Shown: positions 52,193-61,669 of the stretch, in pieces
Position numbering within the stretch: the first letter of the stretch is position 1
How the letters are laid out: each line of letters begins with the position of its first letter
From: Metasolibacillus fluoroglycofenilyticus
GTDB taxonomy: Bacteria; Bacillota; Bacilli; Bacillales_A; Planococcaceae
Reading direction: 5' to 3'
DNA length: 64,000 nt
Assembly (NCBI RefSeq): GCF_003049645.1
Contig: NZ_PYWK01000003.1
Span: forward strand, 1-64,000
Program-made: the position numbers and the translations under genes
Notes under the pieces: model-generated
What the model was told of the DNA's origin: nothing
The model's input: the letters and a program-made list of their open reading frames with translations, nothing else
Databases searched by the model: none

Positions 52193-52828
52193 TTAAACTA
52201 ATACAGCTGTTAAATTTTTCGCTACAGTTTTTACTTTTTCTAAACCTTCTGCAATAATCTCTTGTGCTTTCGCTGGGTTTGCGTTATGCCCTTCGATAAC
52301 AACTTCGTCTACTTTTTGCATACCATAAACGCCACCGATTACGTTGTTAATATAATTAACAGCCATTTCGGAGCCTGCAGCCTCTGGTGTTGAATAAATA
52401 CCACCGCGAGCTGATAAAATAATATATTTTTTGTCCGTCATTAAGCTTACTAAATTGCCGTTTTCATCATATTTGAATGAATAGCCTGCGCCATATGTGT
52501 AATCGATAAATGATTGTAATGCTGCTGGAATTGTTAAGTTCCATAATGGGAATGCAAATACGACTACATCTGCTGCTGTTAATGCTTCACGTGATTTATT
52601 GAAAGATGCTAATGAAGCAGCTTCCTTTTCGTTTAACTCTTCGCCTGCTTGTGCTTTACCGAAAGCGTTAAATAGCTCTTGTCCGAAATATGCTAAATTT
52701 TCTTCAAATACATCAAATGTTGAGAATTCAATACCTTGAGCTTTTGCTTCCTCAATGAAAGCCTCGTACATTTGTGTTGAAACGCCATCTGGGCGGTTAT
52801 TTGCTTTTATTACTAATACGTTTGTCAT
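52193..52828 (-). CDS. azoR: FMN-dependent NADH-azoreductase
   Basis: 211-residue flavodoxin-fold quinone/azo-reductase (AzoR/AcpD family). PLWNLTIPAALQSFIDYTYGAGYSF is the FMN-site segment and SARGGIYS follows. Probably detoxifies quinones and azo compounds. AAAGGAG 6-8 bases before the ATG; transcribed alone, ending in the palindrome at 52129. Confidence 0.93.
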   Translation of the reverse strand: MTNVLVIKANNRPDGVSTQMYEAFIEEAKAQGIEFSTFDVFEENLAYFGQELFNAFGKAQAGEELNEKEAASLASFNKSREALTAADVVVFAFPLWNLTIPAALQSFIDYTYGAGYSFKYDENGNLVSLMTDKKYIILSARGGIYSTPEAAGSEMAVNYINNVIGGVYGMQKVDEVVIEGHNANPAKAQEIIAEGLEKVKTVAKNLTAVLV

Positions 52829-52985
52829 TTATAAATCTCCTTTTAAATATACAATTCTTTAATATCTCGAAATCAAGACATTATATATAATAATAGAGCA
52901 GTAAAAAAAAATCAATCATACTGCTCTAAGACTTTTGACTGAAATTAATTATATACAAATTTAAAGGACAAACGTGCCTGTTCTC

Positions 52986-53693
52986 TTATTCAATATCACA
53001 TACGCCATCTTCGCAAAGCGCTCCTTGACCACCAACTATATTTAACTTACGTTGCAGGCCAGCCTCTACCGCCGCCTTTTCAACTGTTTGCTCAAATAAA
53101 TGTTGCGGCTGTGCACCTGAAATACCGTATTTATTATCAATGACGAAAAACGGTACACCACGCACTCCTAGCTGACGAGCTATTTCAATATCAGAATACA
53201 TTTCTTCCTTATATTCATCGCCCGCTAGCATTCCCTTCGCCTGCTCACCGCTTAAGCCTACTTCCTCAGCCAAAGCTACTAATACGTCTGTACGTCCAAT
53301 CGCCAGACCATCTAAAAAATGAGCCTGTAATAGGCGTTCGTTCATCTCTGCACCTTTACCCTGCTCCTCTGCCCATTTAGCTAAACGATGTGCCTTAATC
53401 GTATTCGCTGTTTTCATACGATCAAAATCGTAATTTAAGCCAACCTCTTTTGCTCGCTCTACAACATTTTGCGTCATCGCCTTTGTTTGCTCAATTGACA
53501 TATTATATTTTGCCGCTAATGGACCGTAAATCGACTCCTCCGCATCAACAGGGGTTGTCGGATCTAATAAATAGCTTTTGTATTGCACTTCAATTTGTTC
53601 CCCATAACCACTCACTTCGAGCGCTTGCTCTAATTGCTTTTTTCCAATATAACAAAACGGACAAACGTAATCAGACCATACTTGTATAATCAT
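52986..53693 (-). CDS. DsbA-family thiol oxidoreductase (FrnE type)
   Basis: 235 residues, cytosolic DsbA-like fold with the active site CPFC (Cys11-Cys14: SDYVCPFCYIG), cis-Pro RGVPFFVID, and GAQPQHLFEQT. The extra C-terminal CEDGVCDIE pair is typical of this group. It may isomerise or reduce disulfides, or act on a small polyketide; function unclear. ATG 53693 after AAAGGAGG. Confidence 0.85.
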   Translation of the reverse strand: MIIQVWSDYVCPFCYIGKKQLEQALEVSGYGEQIEVQYKSYLLDPTTPVDAEESIYGPLAAKYNMSIEQTKAMTQNVVERAKEVGLNYDFDRMKTANTIKAHRLAKWAEEQGKGAEMNERLLQAHFLDGLAIGRTDVLVALAEEVGLSGEQAKGMLAGDEYKEEMYSDIEIARQLGVRGVPFFVIDNKYGISGAQPQHLFEQTVEKAAVEAGLQRKLNIVGGQGALCEDGVCDIE

Positions 53694-53820
53694 TGCCTCC
53701 GCCTCCTTTACTATTCCATTGTACAAATAAGCAAATATATTATTCAATTTTTTTGACTTGTGAATAGTGTCAGGAAAATTTCCCTATACTGTATGTTAAA
53801 TATAGGTAAGGGGGCATTTT

Positions 53821-55185
53821 ATGCAACAATCATTATGGCTTCATCACACAACACCAATAACAACATCAACTTTATCGTCCGATACAGTTTGTGATATTTG
53901 TATTGTTGGAGCTGGTTTAAGTGGGGTTTATACAGCTTATTTACTTGCACAAGCAGGATTGCGCGTCATTGTTTTAGAAGGAAAAAGCATTGGTGAAGGA
54001 GCAACAGCGCATTCCACTGGTAAACTAACAGCGCAGCATGGACTCTTTTATCATACATTAAAGGAAGAAGATGCTAAGCTTTACTATCAAGTAAATAAAG
54101 CTGCGATTGAACAGTCGCTTGAAAAAGCAGACAAAACAACTTATAACACGGCCACATCATTTATTTATACAACCGAAATGGACAACCGCACTTTATTAGA
54201 ACAGGAATACGAGGCATACAAGAAAATCGGCATCCCATCCAGTTTAACAAATGATACGGAATTAACAGATAAGGTTCAACTAGCCCTTGATATGCAACGC
54301 GAAACGCAAATTCATCCTGTTCAGTTTTTACTACATTTCGCAAGGCTAGCGCAGCAGGCTGGAGCCCAATTTTTCACACATACACGCGTTACACAAGTTA
54401 CAGATAAACCAACTGTAACAACCGCTGAAGGCTACACAATTGCCTGCAAAAAGCTGGTATTATGCACGCATTATCCAATCGACTCCATCGCTGGTTTAAA
54501 TACTTTGAAGTTGACAGTAGAGCGCGCCTATTTGACGGCAACAACATGTTCAGACCTTTTACAAGGGCAATACATTAGCATTGACTCACCAGCCCGTACA
54601 ATTCGTACCGCTCAAATCGACGGGCAGTCTTACTTTGTTTATGGAGGTACATCCCATACGGCTGGAACAGAAAGTGACACAATGAAGTATTATGACACAC
54701 TCGCTCAAGAACTCGACAGTAAATTTGACCTATCTGCACCTAGCTTTTTATGGAGTGCCCAGGATATGACGACACCTGATAGTATCCCCTTTGTCGGTCC
54801 AATGATAAAGGATTCTCCAATTTATATTGCAACAGGTTTTAAAAAATGGGGACTTTCAAGCTCACTAGTAGCAGCGGAAATATTGCATGGCTACTTTACA
54901 AAAAATGAGCATCGCGCTACACAACTATATATGCCAAGTCGCATACAAGGGCGTACTGTATATGACATGCTCATAAAAGCAGGCTTTATTAGTGAGCAGT
55001 TTATCGCAGGCTATATGACGCGCATGTCAGCACCAAAATGTACTCATTTGGGCTGTAAAACGCGCTGGAATGAAGCGGATGAAACATGGGATTGCCCATG
55101 TCATGGCTCTCGTTTCGATAAAAAAGGGAATGTGATTGAGGGTCCGGCTGTTTATCCGTTAAAATTAGAAAATGGTGGGGTCTGA
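53821..55185 (+). CDS. yhfW: FAD-dependent oxidoreductase with C-terminal Rieske domain (YhfW type)
   Basis: 454 residues. N-terminal DAO-type FAD domain has the dinucleotide motif [24 protein letters not shown] (about 30-53). C-terminal Rieske [2Fe-2S] domain (about 400-454) has CTHLGC and [14 protein letters not shown]. YhfW-like proteins are proposed oxidoreductases of unknown substrate. Start ATG 53821 after AAGGGGG. A TATACT -10 lies about 35 bases upstream. Confidence 0.9.
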   Translation: MQQSLWLHHTTPITTSTLSSDTVCDICIVGAGLSGVYTAYLLAQAGLRVIVLEGKSIGEGATAHSTGKLTAQHGLFYHTLKEEDAKLYYQVNKAAIEQSLEKADKTTYNTATSFIYTTEMDNRTLLEQEYEAYKKIGIPSSLTNDTELTDKVQLALDMQRETQIHPVQFLLHFARLAQQAGAQFFTHTRVTQVTDKPTVTTAEGYTIACKKLVLCTHYPIDSIAGLNTLKLTVERAYLTATTCSDLLQGQYISIDSPARTIRTAQIDGQSYFVYGGTSHTAGTESDTMKYYDTLAQELDSKFDLSAPSFLWSAQDMTTPDSIPFVGPMIKDSPIYIATGFKKWGLSSSLVAAEILHGYFTKNEHRATQLYMPSRIQGRTVYDMLIKAGFISEQFIAGYMTRMSAPKCTHLGCKTRWNEADETWDCPCHGSRFDKKGNVIEGPAVYPLKLENGGV

Positions 55186-55351
55186 AAAGCAAGCTTACGT
55201 GCCCTTTTCCGGGAAACTTTTGTTGTTTGATTGGAATATTTGCAAATTAGAAATATGTCAGTGTTCTATGAAAAATATAAAATAATATATGAAAATACTC
55301 CTCACACTTTCCCTCCTTTATATCTTTTTATAAAAGACTTCCTGAAAATCT

Positions 55352-55399
55352 AAAAGGGCAGTCGAGATTTTATTTACCATCTCGACTGCCACCCTTTTT
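55352..55399. terminator. Bidirectional terminator between yhfW and ppaC
   Basis: Stem AAAGGGCAGTCGAGA / TCTCGACTGCC.CCCTTT plus T-run; between convergent genes. Confidence 0.92.
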
Positions 55400-56324
55400 A
55401 TTTTAAGCCTTCTGTTAATACAGGAACAATTTGCTTTTTACGTGATACGATACCTGGTAAGCTAATACGTCCATCAACAATTGTTGCGCCAAAGCTCGCT
55501 GCCGCCTTTTCTGCTACATGTCCAACTGCTACCGCTGTAGAGTCGTTATTTAAAATATCTGTCACGACAAAGAAAAATAAATCTAAGCCATTCTCTTCTG
55601 CATTTTTTGTTAATAATGTCTCTAGTTCAGCTTGACGTCCTAGCACATCTTCAATATCAACAGCGTTTATTTGTGCAACTACCGCTTTGTAATTACCGAA
55701 ATCAAAGCCTTTTGCATCTAATGATAATAAATCTTCTAATGATTTATCCGATAAATCTGCACCGGCTTTTAACATTGCTAACCCATATTCTGCTACATCT
55801 ACCCCTGCGATAGCAGCCAATTCCTCACCTGCTTTTACATCTTGCTCTGTGCATGTTGGCGATTTGAATAATAATGTATCTGATACGATGGCAGATAGCA
55901 TTAAACCCGCAATATTTACAGGAATTTCCACATCGTTTTCTTTAAATAATTTATTTAAAATTGTTGCTGTACAACCTACAGGCTCCGCGCGGAAATAGAG
56001 CGGGTCTGCAGTTTGGAAGTTCGCAACACGATGATGGTCAATTACCTCTAAAATTTGCACTTCTTCAATACCTTCAGCAGATTGCTGGAATTCGTTATGG
56101 TCTACTAAAATTACTTGATTTGCTTCTCCCGTAACAGCGCTAATAAAACGCGGGGCATTGAAACCAAACTTTTCTAAAGCAAACTTCGTTTCGTTATTAA
56201 TATCTCCTAAACGCACAGCCTCTGCCTCTACACCTAATTGCTGCTTTAAATACGCATAAACGATTGCTGATGTAATCGTATCTGTATCTGGATTTTTATG
56301 TCCGAAAACTAATGTCTTGCTCAT
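55398..56324 (-). CDS. ppaC: Manganese-dependent inorganic pyrophosphatase
   Basis: Family II PPase, 308 residues, hydrolyses pyrophosphate to drive biosynthesis. DHH-family motifs: [29 protein letters not shown], and DHHA2 SRKKQIVP near the C-terminus. Start ATG 56324 after TTAGGAGG. 56325-56711 upstream is AT-rich with no other gene. Confidence 0.96.
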   Translation of the reverse strand: MSKTLVFGHKNPDTDTITSAIVYAYLKQQLGVEAEAVRLGDINNETKFALEKFGFNAPRFISAVTGEANQVILVDHNEFQQSAEGIEEVQILEVIDHHRVANFQTADPLYFRAEPVGCTATILNKLFKENDVEIPVNIAGLMLSAIVSDTLLFKSPTCTEQDVKAGEELAAIAGVDVAEYGLAMLKAGADLSDKSLEDLLSLDAKGFDFGNYKAVVAQINAVDIEDVLGRQAELETLLTKNAEENGLDLFFFVVTDILNNDSTAVAVGHVAEKAAASFGATIVDGRISLPGIVSRKKQIVPVLTEGLK

Positions 56325-56711
56325 GATATAGCCTCCTAATTTATCTATGCTTATTAACAAGCTTATTTTATCACAAATTCTATCTTAAATTGAATTCGAA
56401 GTTTAGCATTGAAATAAAGCAGATTTCTAAGCTTCTCTAATTTAACATAGCTTTTTACTTTAATTACTTAAATATTATTAGGCGCTATTAACTTAATTTG
56501 TTCTTTCTTTATTAGTCTATTCATCCTCTATCCGTAATTTAAAACGCTCCAAACTTCCTACTTGCTAAAAAAAAATCATAGTCGTAACTCCTTTTTAACT
56601 TCGTATGTTAGTATAAATGCAAAAAATTTCAACATTAATTATTATTTTTTTGACGCATATGTTAAAATAATCGTATATATATTAAATTTAGTCATAGAAA
56701 TGAGGATAGCA

Positions 56712-57512
56712 ATGTCTAAAAAGATGGAAAAGAAGTATATTCCATTAGCTGAGTTCTTCCAGAATGCAACGCAAAATGAAATTACATTAACATATGAAGC
56801 AATTGAAAATATTATGGGCCAAGCGTTGCCAAATGCAGCTTATTTGAACTTGAGTTGGTGGAAAAAAACGAAGCCACCACTGACACATTACCAATCTTGG
56901 GTTAATGCCAATTATAATGTAATTGATGTTCAGTTAGGGCAAGCCGTAACATTCTCCCGTTTAAAACAAGCACGAAGTGATGAGAATGATGCAGACGAAA
57001 ATTCACAGGCTTCTATTATTCGGTTAATTGAAACAGAAGATGCTCGCTCATTTATTCGCCTGCAAGAGCAAATTTATGCACAATCTGAGTTTGAATATTA
57101 TGAACCAAATGTTCAACATCTAACAGTGCAAGTTGTACGCAAGCAGATGGCAGAGTGGCGCAAATTTAAAAGGCAAACGATACTCCTCTGCATTACTAAT
57201 GGTGAATTTGCAGGCTATTCACGCATTACTGGTTATAAAGAGCAGCGTCTACAGCACGCAGCTACAATACGTATCGGTGTATTAAAAAAATTTGAAAACA
57301 CAGGCATCGGTACAGCATTATTACAAAATAGTATAAAATGGGCACAGCAAAATGGTGTTGAAAGACTTGAAGCGGCGATAATGTCCCATAATAATAAAGC
57401 CATTGCCCTTTTTGAGAAACAGGGCTTCGCAGTTGAAGGTACGAAAAGGCATTCAGTAAAAATTGATAATGATTATTATGATGAAATCATTTATAGTAAG
57501 CTAATTGATTGA
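56712..57512 (+). CDS. DUF7662-like domain fused to a GNAT acetyltransferase
   Basis: 266 residues. Residues ~5-75 (YIPLAEFFQNATQNEITLTYEAIENIMGQALPNAAYLNLSWWKKTKPPLTHYQSWVNANYNVIDVQLGQAVTFSR) fit the DUF7662-like pattern (..LTfxEIExIlGxxLPxSA..WW..W..AgW.V), a small domain often alone. Residues ~110-266 are a GNAT with the acetyl-CoA loop IGTALLQNSIKWAQQNGVERLEAAIMSHNNKAIALFEKQGF. ATG 56712 after GAGGATAG. The two functions together suggest acetylation tied to a DNA- or nucleotide-linked partner, unknown. Confidence 0.8.
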   Translation: MSKKMEKKYIPLAEFFQNATQNEITLTYEAIENIMGQALPNAAYLNLSWWKKTKPPLTHYQSWVNANYNVIDVQLGQAVTFSRLKQARSDENDADENSQASIIRLIETEDARSFIRLQEQIYAQSEFEYYEPNVQHLTVQVVRKQMAEWRKFKRQTILLCITNGEFAGYSRITGYKEQRLQHAATIRIGVLKKFENTGIGTALLQNSIKWAQQNGVERLEAAIMSHNNKAIALFEKQGFAVEGTKRHSVKIDNDYYDEIIYSKLID

Positions 57513-57525
57513 TTTATCAAAACGC

Positions 57526-57560
57526 AAAGGGAGCTGTCTTTTCAAGATAGCTCCCTTTAA
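57526..57560 (+). terminator. Terminator after the GNAT fusion gene
   Basis: Stem AAAGGGAGCT.TCTT / AAGATAGCTCCCTTT with T/A flanks. Confidence 0.85.
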
Positions 57561-57578
57561 TCTGGATAATTAATTTGA

Positions 57579-57616
57579 GCTGCTGAGAAAGAAATTCCTT
57601 TCTTAGCAGCCCCTAT
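57579..57616. terminator. Hairpin between the GNAT fusion and the RpiR-like gene
   Basis: Stem GCTGCTGAGAAAG / CTTTCTTAGCAGC followed by CCCTATTTTT on the plus strand; similar to the stem at 24659. Confidence 0.65.
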
Positions 57617-57623
57617 TTTTCAC

Positions 57624-57866
57624 CTATTCACGCTGACGATAAGCCAAATCTTCTTTCATTCTCTTTTGTAGCTCACTATACCCTGAAAAGTCCATAGCAT
57701 AACAAAATCGGATAACTGTCGACTCGCTTACCCCTGCTATTTTTCCGACTTCAGACGCAATCTTTGTCGTTACAATACTTGGGTCATTCAATACGAATTG
57801 TGCAACACGACGCTGGCCTTTGGATAATCGAATAAAACGCTTTTTAATGCTCTCACAAATACTCAT
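57624..57866 (-). CDS. RpiR-type helix-turn-helix protein without a SIS domain
   Basis: 80 residues containing only the RpiR N-terminal DNA-binding domain (ICESIKKRFIRLSKGQRRVAQFVLNDPS..ASEVGKIAGVSESTVIRFCYAMDFSGYSELQKRMKEDL). Full-length relatives have ~280 residues with a sugar-phosphate-sensing SIS domain, which is absent here with no trace downstream. So it is either a stand-alone HTH regulator or a truncation; start ATG 57866 with AAGGGTAGAGAG. Confidence 0.75.
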   Translation of the reverse strand: MSICESIKKRFIRLSKGQRRVAQFVLNDPSIVTTKIASEVGKIAGVSESTVIRFCYAMDFSGYSELQKRMKEDLAYRQRE

Positions 57867-57969
57867 ACTCTTCTCTCTACCCTTTCTCATCTATTCTCAA
57901 CTAGCTTAATTGAACATACATTAACATGAATAATCATTATATTCAATGTTTTTTCTGAAAAATCTGTCA

Positions 57970-59247
57970 CTATTTGATTGAAATAACCACTTGCGCTTCT
58001 GGCTCAATTGCCATCATCGTCAACGGTCTTGTTTTAATAAAAGGTTGACCTACGTTAACTTTATATTTCAATTGATATTCGTTACGTCCAACAGCTTGTA
58101 CAACATCTGTCACAATCCTTTCTCCATTTTCCAGCACTACAGCAAAAGGATGCGTTCTTAAGTCCCCGTCGAACGGGAAGTCACTATCAATTAAAAATCT
58201 TAAAGTTGCTTCGTTCCCATCCTGTTCAACATTCGTAATCACTATATCCCCCATAGCTCCTAGGTCAATTTTTTGAGGTAGCTCATTAGATAATGGCACA
58301 ATAATATCCTCAACCACCTCATCTATTTTTGGTCCAGAATAATAATATAACCGTAACTCTGTCACATCAGGTGCAAGTGGCTCTAATATATAAGTCCATG
58401 TCAAATCGTAATCCGTTCTTCCCTCACCTGACTTCTCTAATATTTTCAATGGAACCCCGTTTTGGTCTGTAATCGTCTCAGATATAGACAAACCAATAGG
58501 ATAGCCGACTTTCTCTCTTATCTCTCCTGTAAATTCTACTTGTAACTTTGTTGAAGTAGTTGAAGTTTGAGCACTCTTTACTTCAAAAGCAATCCCGTTC
58601 ATCATACCCGTTTGTCCAGCTTGCAATATACGATGATTATTTTTTACTTTCTTGATTGGTGTTTCAAACGTCCAATCACCTACTACTCCAGCAATCATGT
58701 CTATTTTTAATGTTAAGTCAAATGCATCTGGCAAGTCCTCATCAAAGCGAAAACCGTATAGAGCGCGATATGAACCATCTTCCTCGTGCAAAGATGTTAT
58801 ACTCCCTCCTGTATTCAGCCATTCGCCATTCACGAACATTTCCATCTTGCCTATTTCTTGATATTCAGGCATTGAATAAATCACATTAATACGCGCACCA
58901 TCATAAACAATTTCTTCAAAAGTAACTGAGATGCCATTACTTGTCACCGTTTTATTTAACTGAATCGCATTATTATCTGATAATGCTTTATGCAATCCTT
59001 TATCCTGCTCCTCAATTTTATAAACAAAGCTCATAAATGGGACCTTCGCAAGTGCATTGCCGACTGTCGGTGACACAAACCCCGCACCTAATACGAGTAA
59101 AATTGCTGCGACGGATGTTAATACTCCCATCGCTAATATATTTCTCGGCTTTTTCTTAGATACAACAATCCCTTTGCTTATTGCTTCATCCAATTTTTGC
59201 ATCGGCACTTCCATTTCATCAATGGCTTTTTTAATATTGTTCTCCAT
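57970..59247 (-). CDS. DUF4179-type anti-sigma factor for the neighbouring ECF sigma
   Basis: 425 residues: short N-terminal cytosolic segment (1-35), one transmembrane helix (about 37-58, ILAMGVLTSVAAILLVLGAGF), then a DUF4179/DUF5643 extracytoplasmic domain (KVPFMSFVYKIEEQDKGLHKAL, KTVTSNGISVTFEEIVYDGARINVIYSM). This is the layout of RsiV/RsiX-type anti-sigma factors. Start ATG 59247 after AAAGGGGG and overlaps the sigma gene end, so the two are translationally coupled. Confidence 0.85.
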   Translation of the reverse strand: MENNIKKAIDEMEVPMQKLDEAISKGIVVSKKKPRNILAMGVLTSVAAILLVLGAGFVSPTVGNALAKVPFMSFVYKIEEQDKGLHKALSDNNAIQLNKTVTSNGISVTFEEIVYDGARINVIYSMPEYQEIGKMEMFVNGEWLNTGGSITSLHEEDGSYRALYGFRFDEDLPDAFDLTLKIDMIAGVVGDWTFETPIKKVKNNHRILQAGQTGMMNGIAFEVKSAQTSTTSTKLQVEFTGEIREKVGYPIGLSISETITDQNGVPLKILEKSGEGRTDYDLTWTYILEPLAPDVTELRLYYYSGPKIDEVVEDIIVPLSNELPQKIDLGAMGDIVITNVEQDGNEATLRFLIDSDFPFDGDLRTHPFAVVLENGERIVTDVVQAVGRNEYQLKYKVNVGQPFIKTRPLTMMAIEPEAQVVISIK

Positions 59248-59746
59248 ACAATACGCCCCCTTTATTCAAAAATTTTTTTAATTGTTGCAAGCCTCGATGG
59301 ACATTTGTTTTTACTGTCCCCTCTGGATACTCAAGTAACTCTGCGATTTCTCTAGTTGATAAATCTTGATAATATTTTAGCAAGATTACCGTTTTATACT
59401 TCTCCTCTAGCTGTTCAATTGCATGTAGTAAATCCATGCGTTCATCATGGCTAAACGTCTGTCCTTGCTCCTTTACATTTTCTTGTATTAATACAATTTT
59501 GCTATTTTTACGTAAATGCTCAAGCGCTGTATTAATTAAAATTTTCATAAGCCAAGTGGAAAAGTATCGCTCATCTTTCACGCTATTTATATTGGCATAG
59601 GCCTTTGTCACAGTTTCCTGTACTACATCTAGCGCATCATCCTCATTTTTCATATAAATATACGCCATTTTATATAGCTTCACTTTTTCATCTTGTATTA
59701 ATTGTAGAAATGCGTCGCTATTTCCTTTCTGCGCCTTTTTTAACAA
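59231..59746 (-). CDS. ECF RNA polymerase sigma factor (SigV/SigX type)
   Basis: 171 residues with sigma-70 region 2 (VKLYKMAYIYMKNEDDALDVVQETVTKAYANI) and region 4 (LEEKYKTVILLKYYQDLSTREIAELLEYPEGTVKTNVHRGLQQLKK). Group ECF sigma controlled by the membrane anti-sigma factor that follows. Start TTG 59746, preceded in frame by a stop codon, with AAGGTGAT overlapping as SD. A candidate TGAAAC/CATCTA promoter at 59780-59808 suggests autoregulation. Stress signal unknown; lysozyme or cell-envelope stress is typical of this group. Confidence 0.88.
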   Translation of the reverse strand: MLKKAQKGNSDAFLQLIQDEKVKLYKMAYIYMKNEDDALDVVQETVTKAYANINSVKDERYFSTWLMKILINTALEHLRKNSKIVLIQENVKEQGQTFSHDERMDLLHAIEQLEEKYKTVILLKYYQDLSTREIAELLEYPEGTVKTNVHRGLQQLKKFLNKGGVLYGEQY

Positions 59747-59779
59747 TCACCTTCACACCCTCTCTTTCTATCTACTTAT

Positions 59780-59808
59780 TAGATGAATAAGTAAGACCTT
59801 TTGTTTCA
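59780..59808 (-). promoter_or_regulatory. Candidate ECF-type autoregulatory promoter
   Basis: Minus-strand TGAAAC (59803-59808), 17-base spacer, CATCTA (59780-59785; consensus CGTCTA). The -35 matches the ECF consensus well, with one mismatch in the -10. It lies about 34 bases before the sigma start. Confidence 0.6.
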
Positions 59809-59817
59809 AAAAAATAA

Positions 59818-59860
59818 AAACGTCCCCAAAATGTGCTGCGCACTGCTTTTAGGACGTTTT
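59818..59860. terminator. ACGTCC-type hairpin upstream of the sigma gene
   Basis: AACGTCC.CAAAA / CTTTTAGGACGTT with loop TGTGCTGCGCACTG; same hairpin group as 22025, 33351, 39125 and 63656. Confidence 0.55.
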
Positions 59861-59869
59861 GGTCGTGTT

Positions 59870-60085
59870 TCAATTAATTATGACACAACTAACGCTAGTC
59901 TGGATTTTTGGGCTATTAACCTAAAACTTGCATGCCCTGTGACATTTGACGAAGGCTAGAGCCAGCACGATGCTGTTCATCCAGTCGTTATGACAGGACA
60001 TGGTATTCTTAGACTGAATTCCTGTCTTTGGACAAAAAATTGGCTCCTGCGGTTACTCGTCGCAAAGAACATCGCTAAAAGAAAA
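59870..60085. repeat. Repeat A copy 14 (divergent, with covarying hairpin)
   Basis: Terminus TTAATTATGACACAACTAACGCTAGTCTGGATTTTTGGGC, ACCTAAAACTTGCATGCCCTGTGACATTTGAC, a hairpin CAGCA-CGA-TGCTG (59963-59975), CCAGTCGTTA..TTCTTAGACTG, and a GCTCCTGCGGTTACTCGTCGCAAA distal module. 60086-60294 has a hairpin-bearing segment ending GACAGCCC near 60215, perhaps reversed repeat D, and no gene. Confidence 0.7.
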
Positions 60086-60294
60086 TAAAATTATGGCTGT
60101 TTAAAATAATATTAGATTGCTTTGAAGACGTGATAAACATGGAATTTAGCGGCGTTTCTCCGGGGAACTTTCGTTGCATAAAAGAAGGGACCGCCTATTT
60201 AGACAGCCCCAGCCCAAACTTCTATTAAACTAGTTTGCTTCAGAGATAGTTGTTTTGCAACACAATTATCTTGCTATATCTTCAGATATTACCT

Positions 60295-61521
60295 CTATTC
60301 TAATTCCAACTGCTTTGTTTCCTTACCTAAAAATAACACTGCTAATACTCCAATTAAAATTGCGACACAGAAAATCGCAAAAACCGAACCAATGTCATAG
60401 CCTTTTGTTATTAATGACCCTACTAAGAGTGGACCGAAAATACCACCTACACGCCCTACTGCTGCCGCCATACCTGTCCCTGTACCACGAATAATCGCTG
60501 GATACTGTTCCGGTGTGTAAGCATATAATGCTCCCCATGCTCCTAAATTAAAGAATGATAGTAGCATCCCTGATACAAGTAAAATAGTTACAGATTCTGC
60601 ATTTCCAAAGACAAAAGCACTTGCTGCTGTTCCGATTAAATATGTTACAAGTACAAATTTACGTCCGAGCTTCTCAATAAACCAAGCTGCAGTAAAGTAA
60701 CCTGGTAACTGCGCTAGCGTCATAATTAACACATACTTAAAGCTGGAAATTAAATCGAAGCCCTTCCCAACCATTACGCTTGGCAACCATAAAAACATTC
60801 CATAATATGAAAATACAACTGCGAACCATAGCACCCATAACATAAATGTTGAACGTGCATATGGCTTTGACCATACTTCGCGAATATTTTGCAAGACAGA
60901 ACGCTTTTTAGCCTCTACCTTCGCTGTAAACTGCGGAGAATCAGGTAGCTTCATGCGAATATAAATCGCATAAAATGCTGGTAAAGCAGTAATAATAAGC
61001 GCAACACGCCAGCCTTCAATTGGCCAGAATGTCGCTGGAATAACGAAATAAGAAATGATTGCAGCTAGTAGCCAGCCACCTGCCCAAAAGCTCTCTAACA
61101 ACACAACAACGCGACCGCGCTCCTTTGTTTCAACGCTTTCAGAAACGAGTGTCGAAGCAACTGGTAGCTCTCCTCCGAGCCCCATTCCAACGAAAAAGCG
61201 CAAAATCAAAAATAATACTAGCGTTGTCGTTAACGCAGATAGTCCGCTTGCAACCGAAAACAATATAAGTGTCCACATAAACACTTTTTTACGCCCTACT
61301 TTGTCAGCAAGTACACCAAACATAAGCGCACCTACTGCCATTCCAATCGAGTTGATACTACCAATCAAGCCCATTTGTGCAGGGTTTAAACCCCAGTCTA
61401 TTGCGAGTGCAGCAATGACAAAGGATAAAATGCCGACATCCATTGCATCAAACATCCATCCAACACCTGCTACACCAAGTAATTTATTGCGTGAAATTTG
61501 CATTTCTTGCTGTTTTGCCAT
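60295..61521 (-). CDS. niaP: NiaP-like MFS transporter (niacin/aromatic acid type)
   Basis: 408 residues, twelve helices, sugar/aromatic-acid MFS subfamily, highly similar to B. subtilis YceI/NiaP, a nicotinate importer. Starts GVAGVGWMFDAMDVGILSFVIAAL; FGVLADKVGRKKVFM is motif A of the first half; RFFVGMGLGGELPVASTLVSESV and AYTPEQYPAIIRGTGTGMAAAVGRVGGIFGPLLVG are conserved. The niacin role is by homology. ATG 61521 after ACAGGTGG. Divergent to thrC. Confidence 0.85.
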   Translation of the reverse strand: MAKQQEMQISRNKLLGVAGVGWMFDAMDVGILSFVIAALAIDWGLNPAQMGLIGSINSIGMAVGALMFGVLADKVGRKKVFMWTLILFSVASGLSALTTTLVLFLILRFFVGMGLGGELPVASTLVSESVETKERGRVVVLLESFWAGGWLLAAIISYFVIPATFWPIEGWRVALIITALPAFYAIYIRMKLPDSPQFTAKVEAKKRSVLQNIREVWSKPYARSTFMLWVLWFAVVFSYYGMFLWLPSVMVGKGFDLISSFKYVLIMTLAQLPGYFTAAWFIEKLGRKFVLVTYLIGTAASAFVFGNAESVTILLVSGMLLSFFNLGAWGALYAYTPEQYPAIIRGTGTGMAAAVGRVGGIFGPLLVGSLITKGYDIGSVFAIFCVAILIGVLAVLFLGKETKQLELE

Positions 61522-61669
61522 AATATAACCACCTGTCTTTACACTTGTATAAGCATGTATACTATACACCTATTTTTTAATTGTGACAATATTGTTTAAA
61601 TTAAATTGTTGTTTTACTATTGAAATGATAGAGCTAGAGGTTTACAATGTCTTGTATACAAAAACAACT

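Noticed and set aside
57872-57896. SigB-like GTTGAG-13-GGGTAG before the RpiR-like gene
   Set aside because: Only weak -35 match and the -10 overlaps the SD region.
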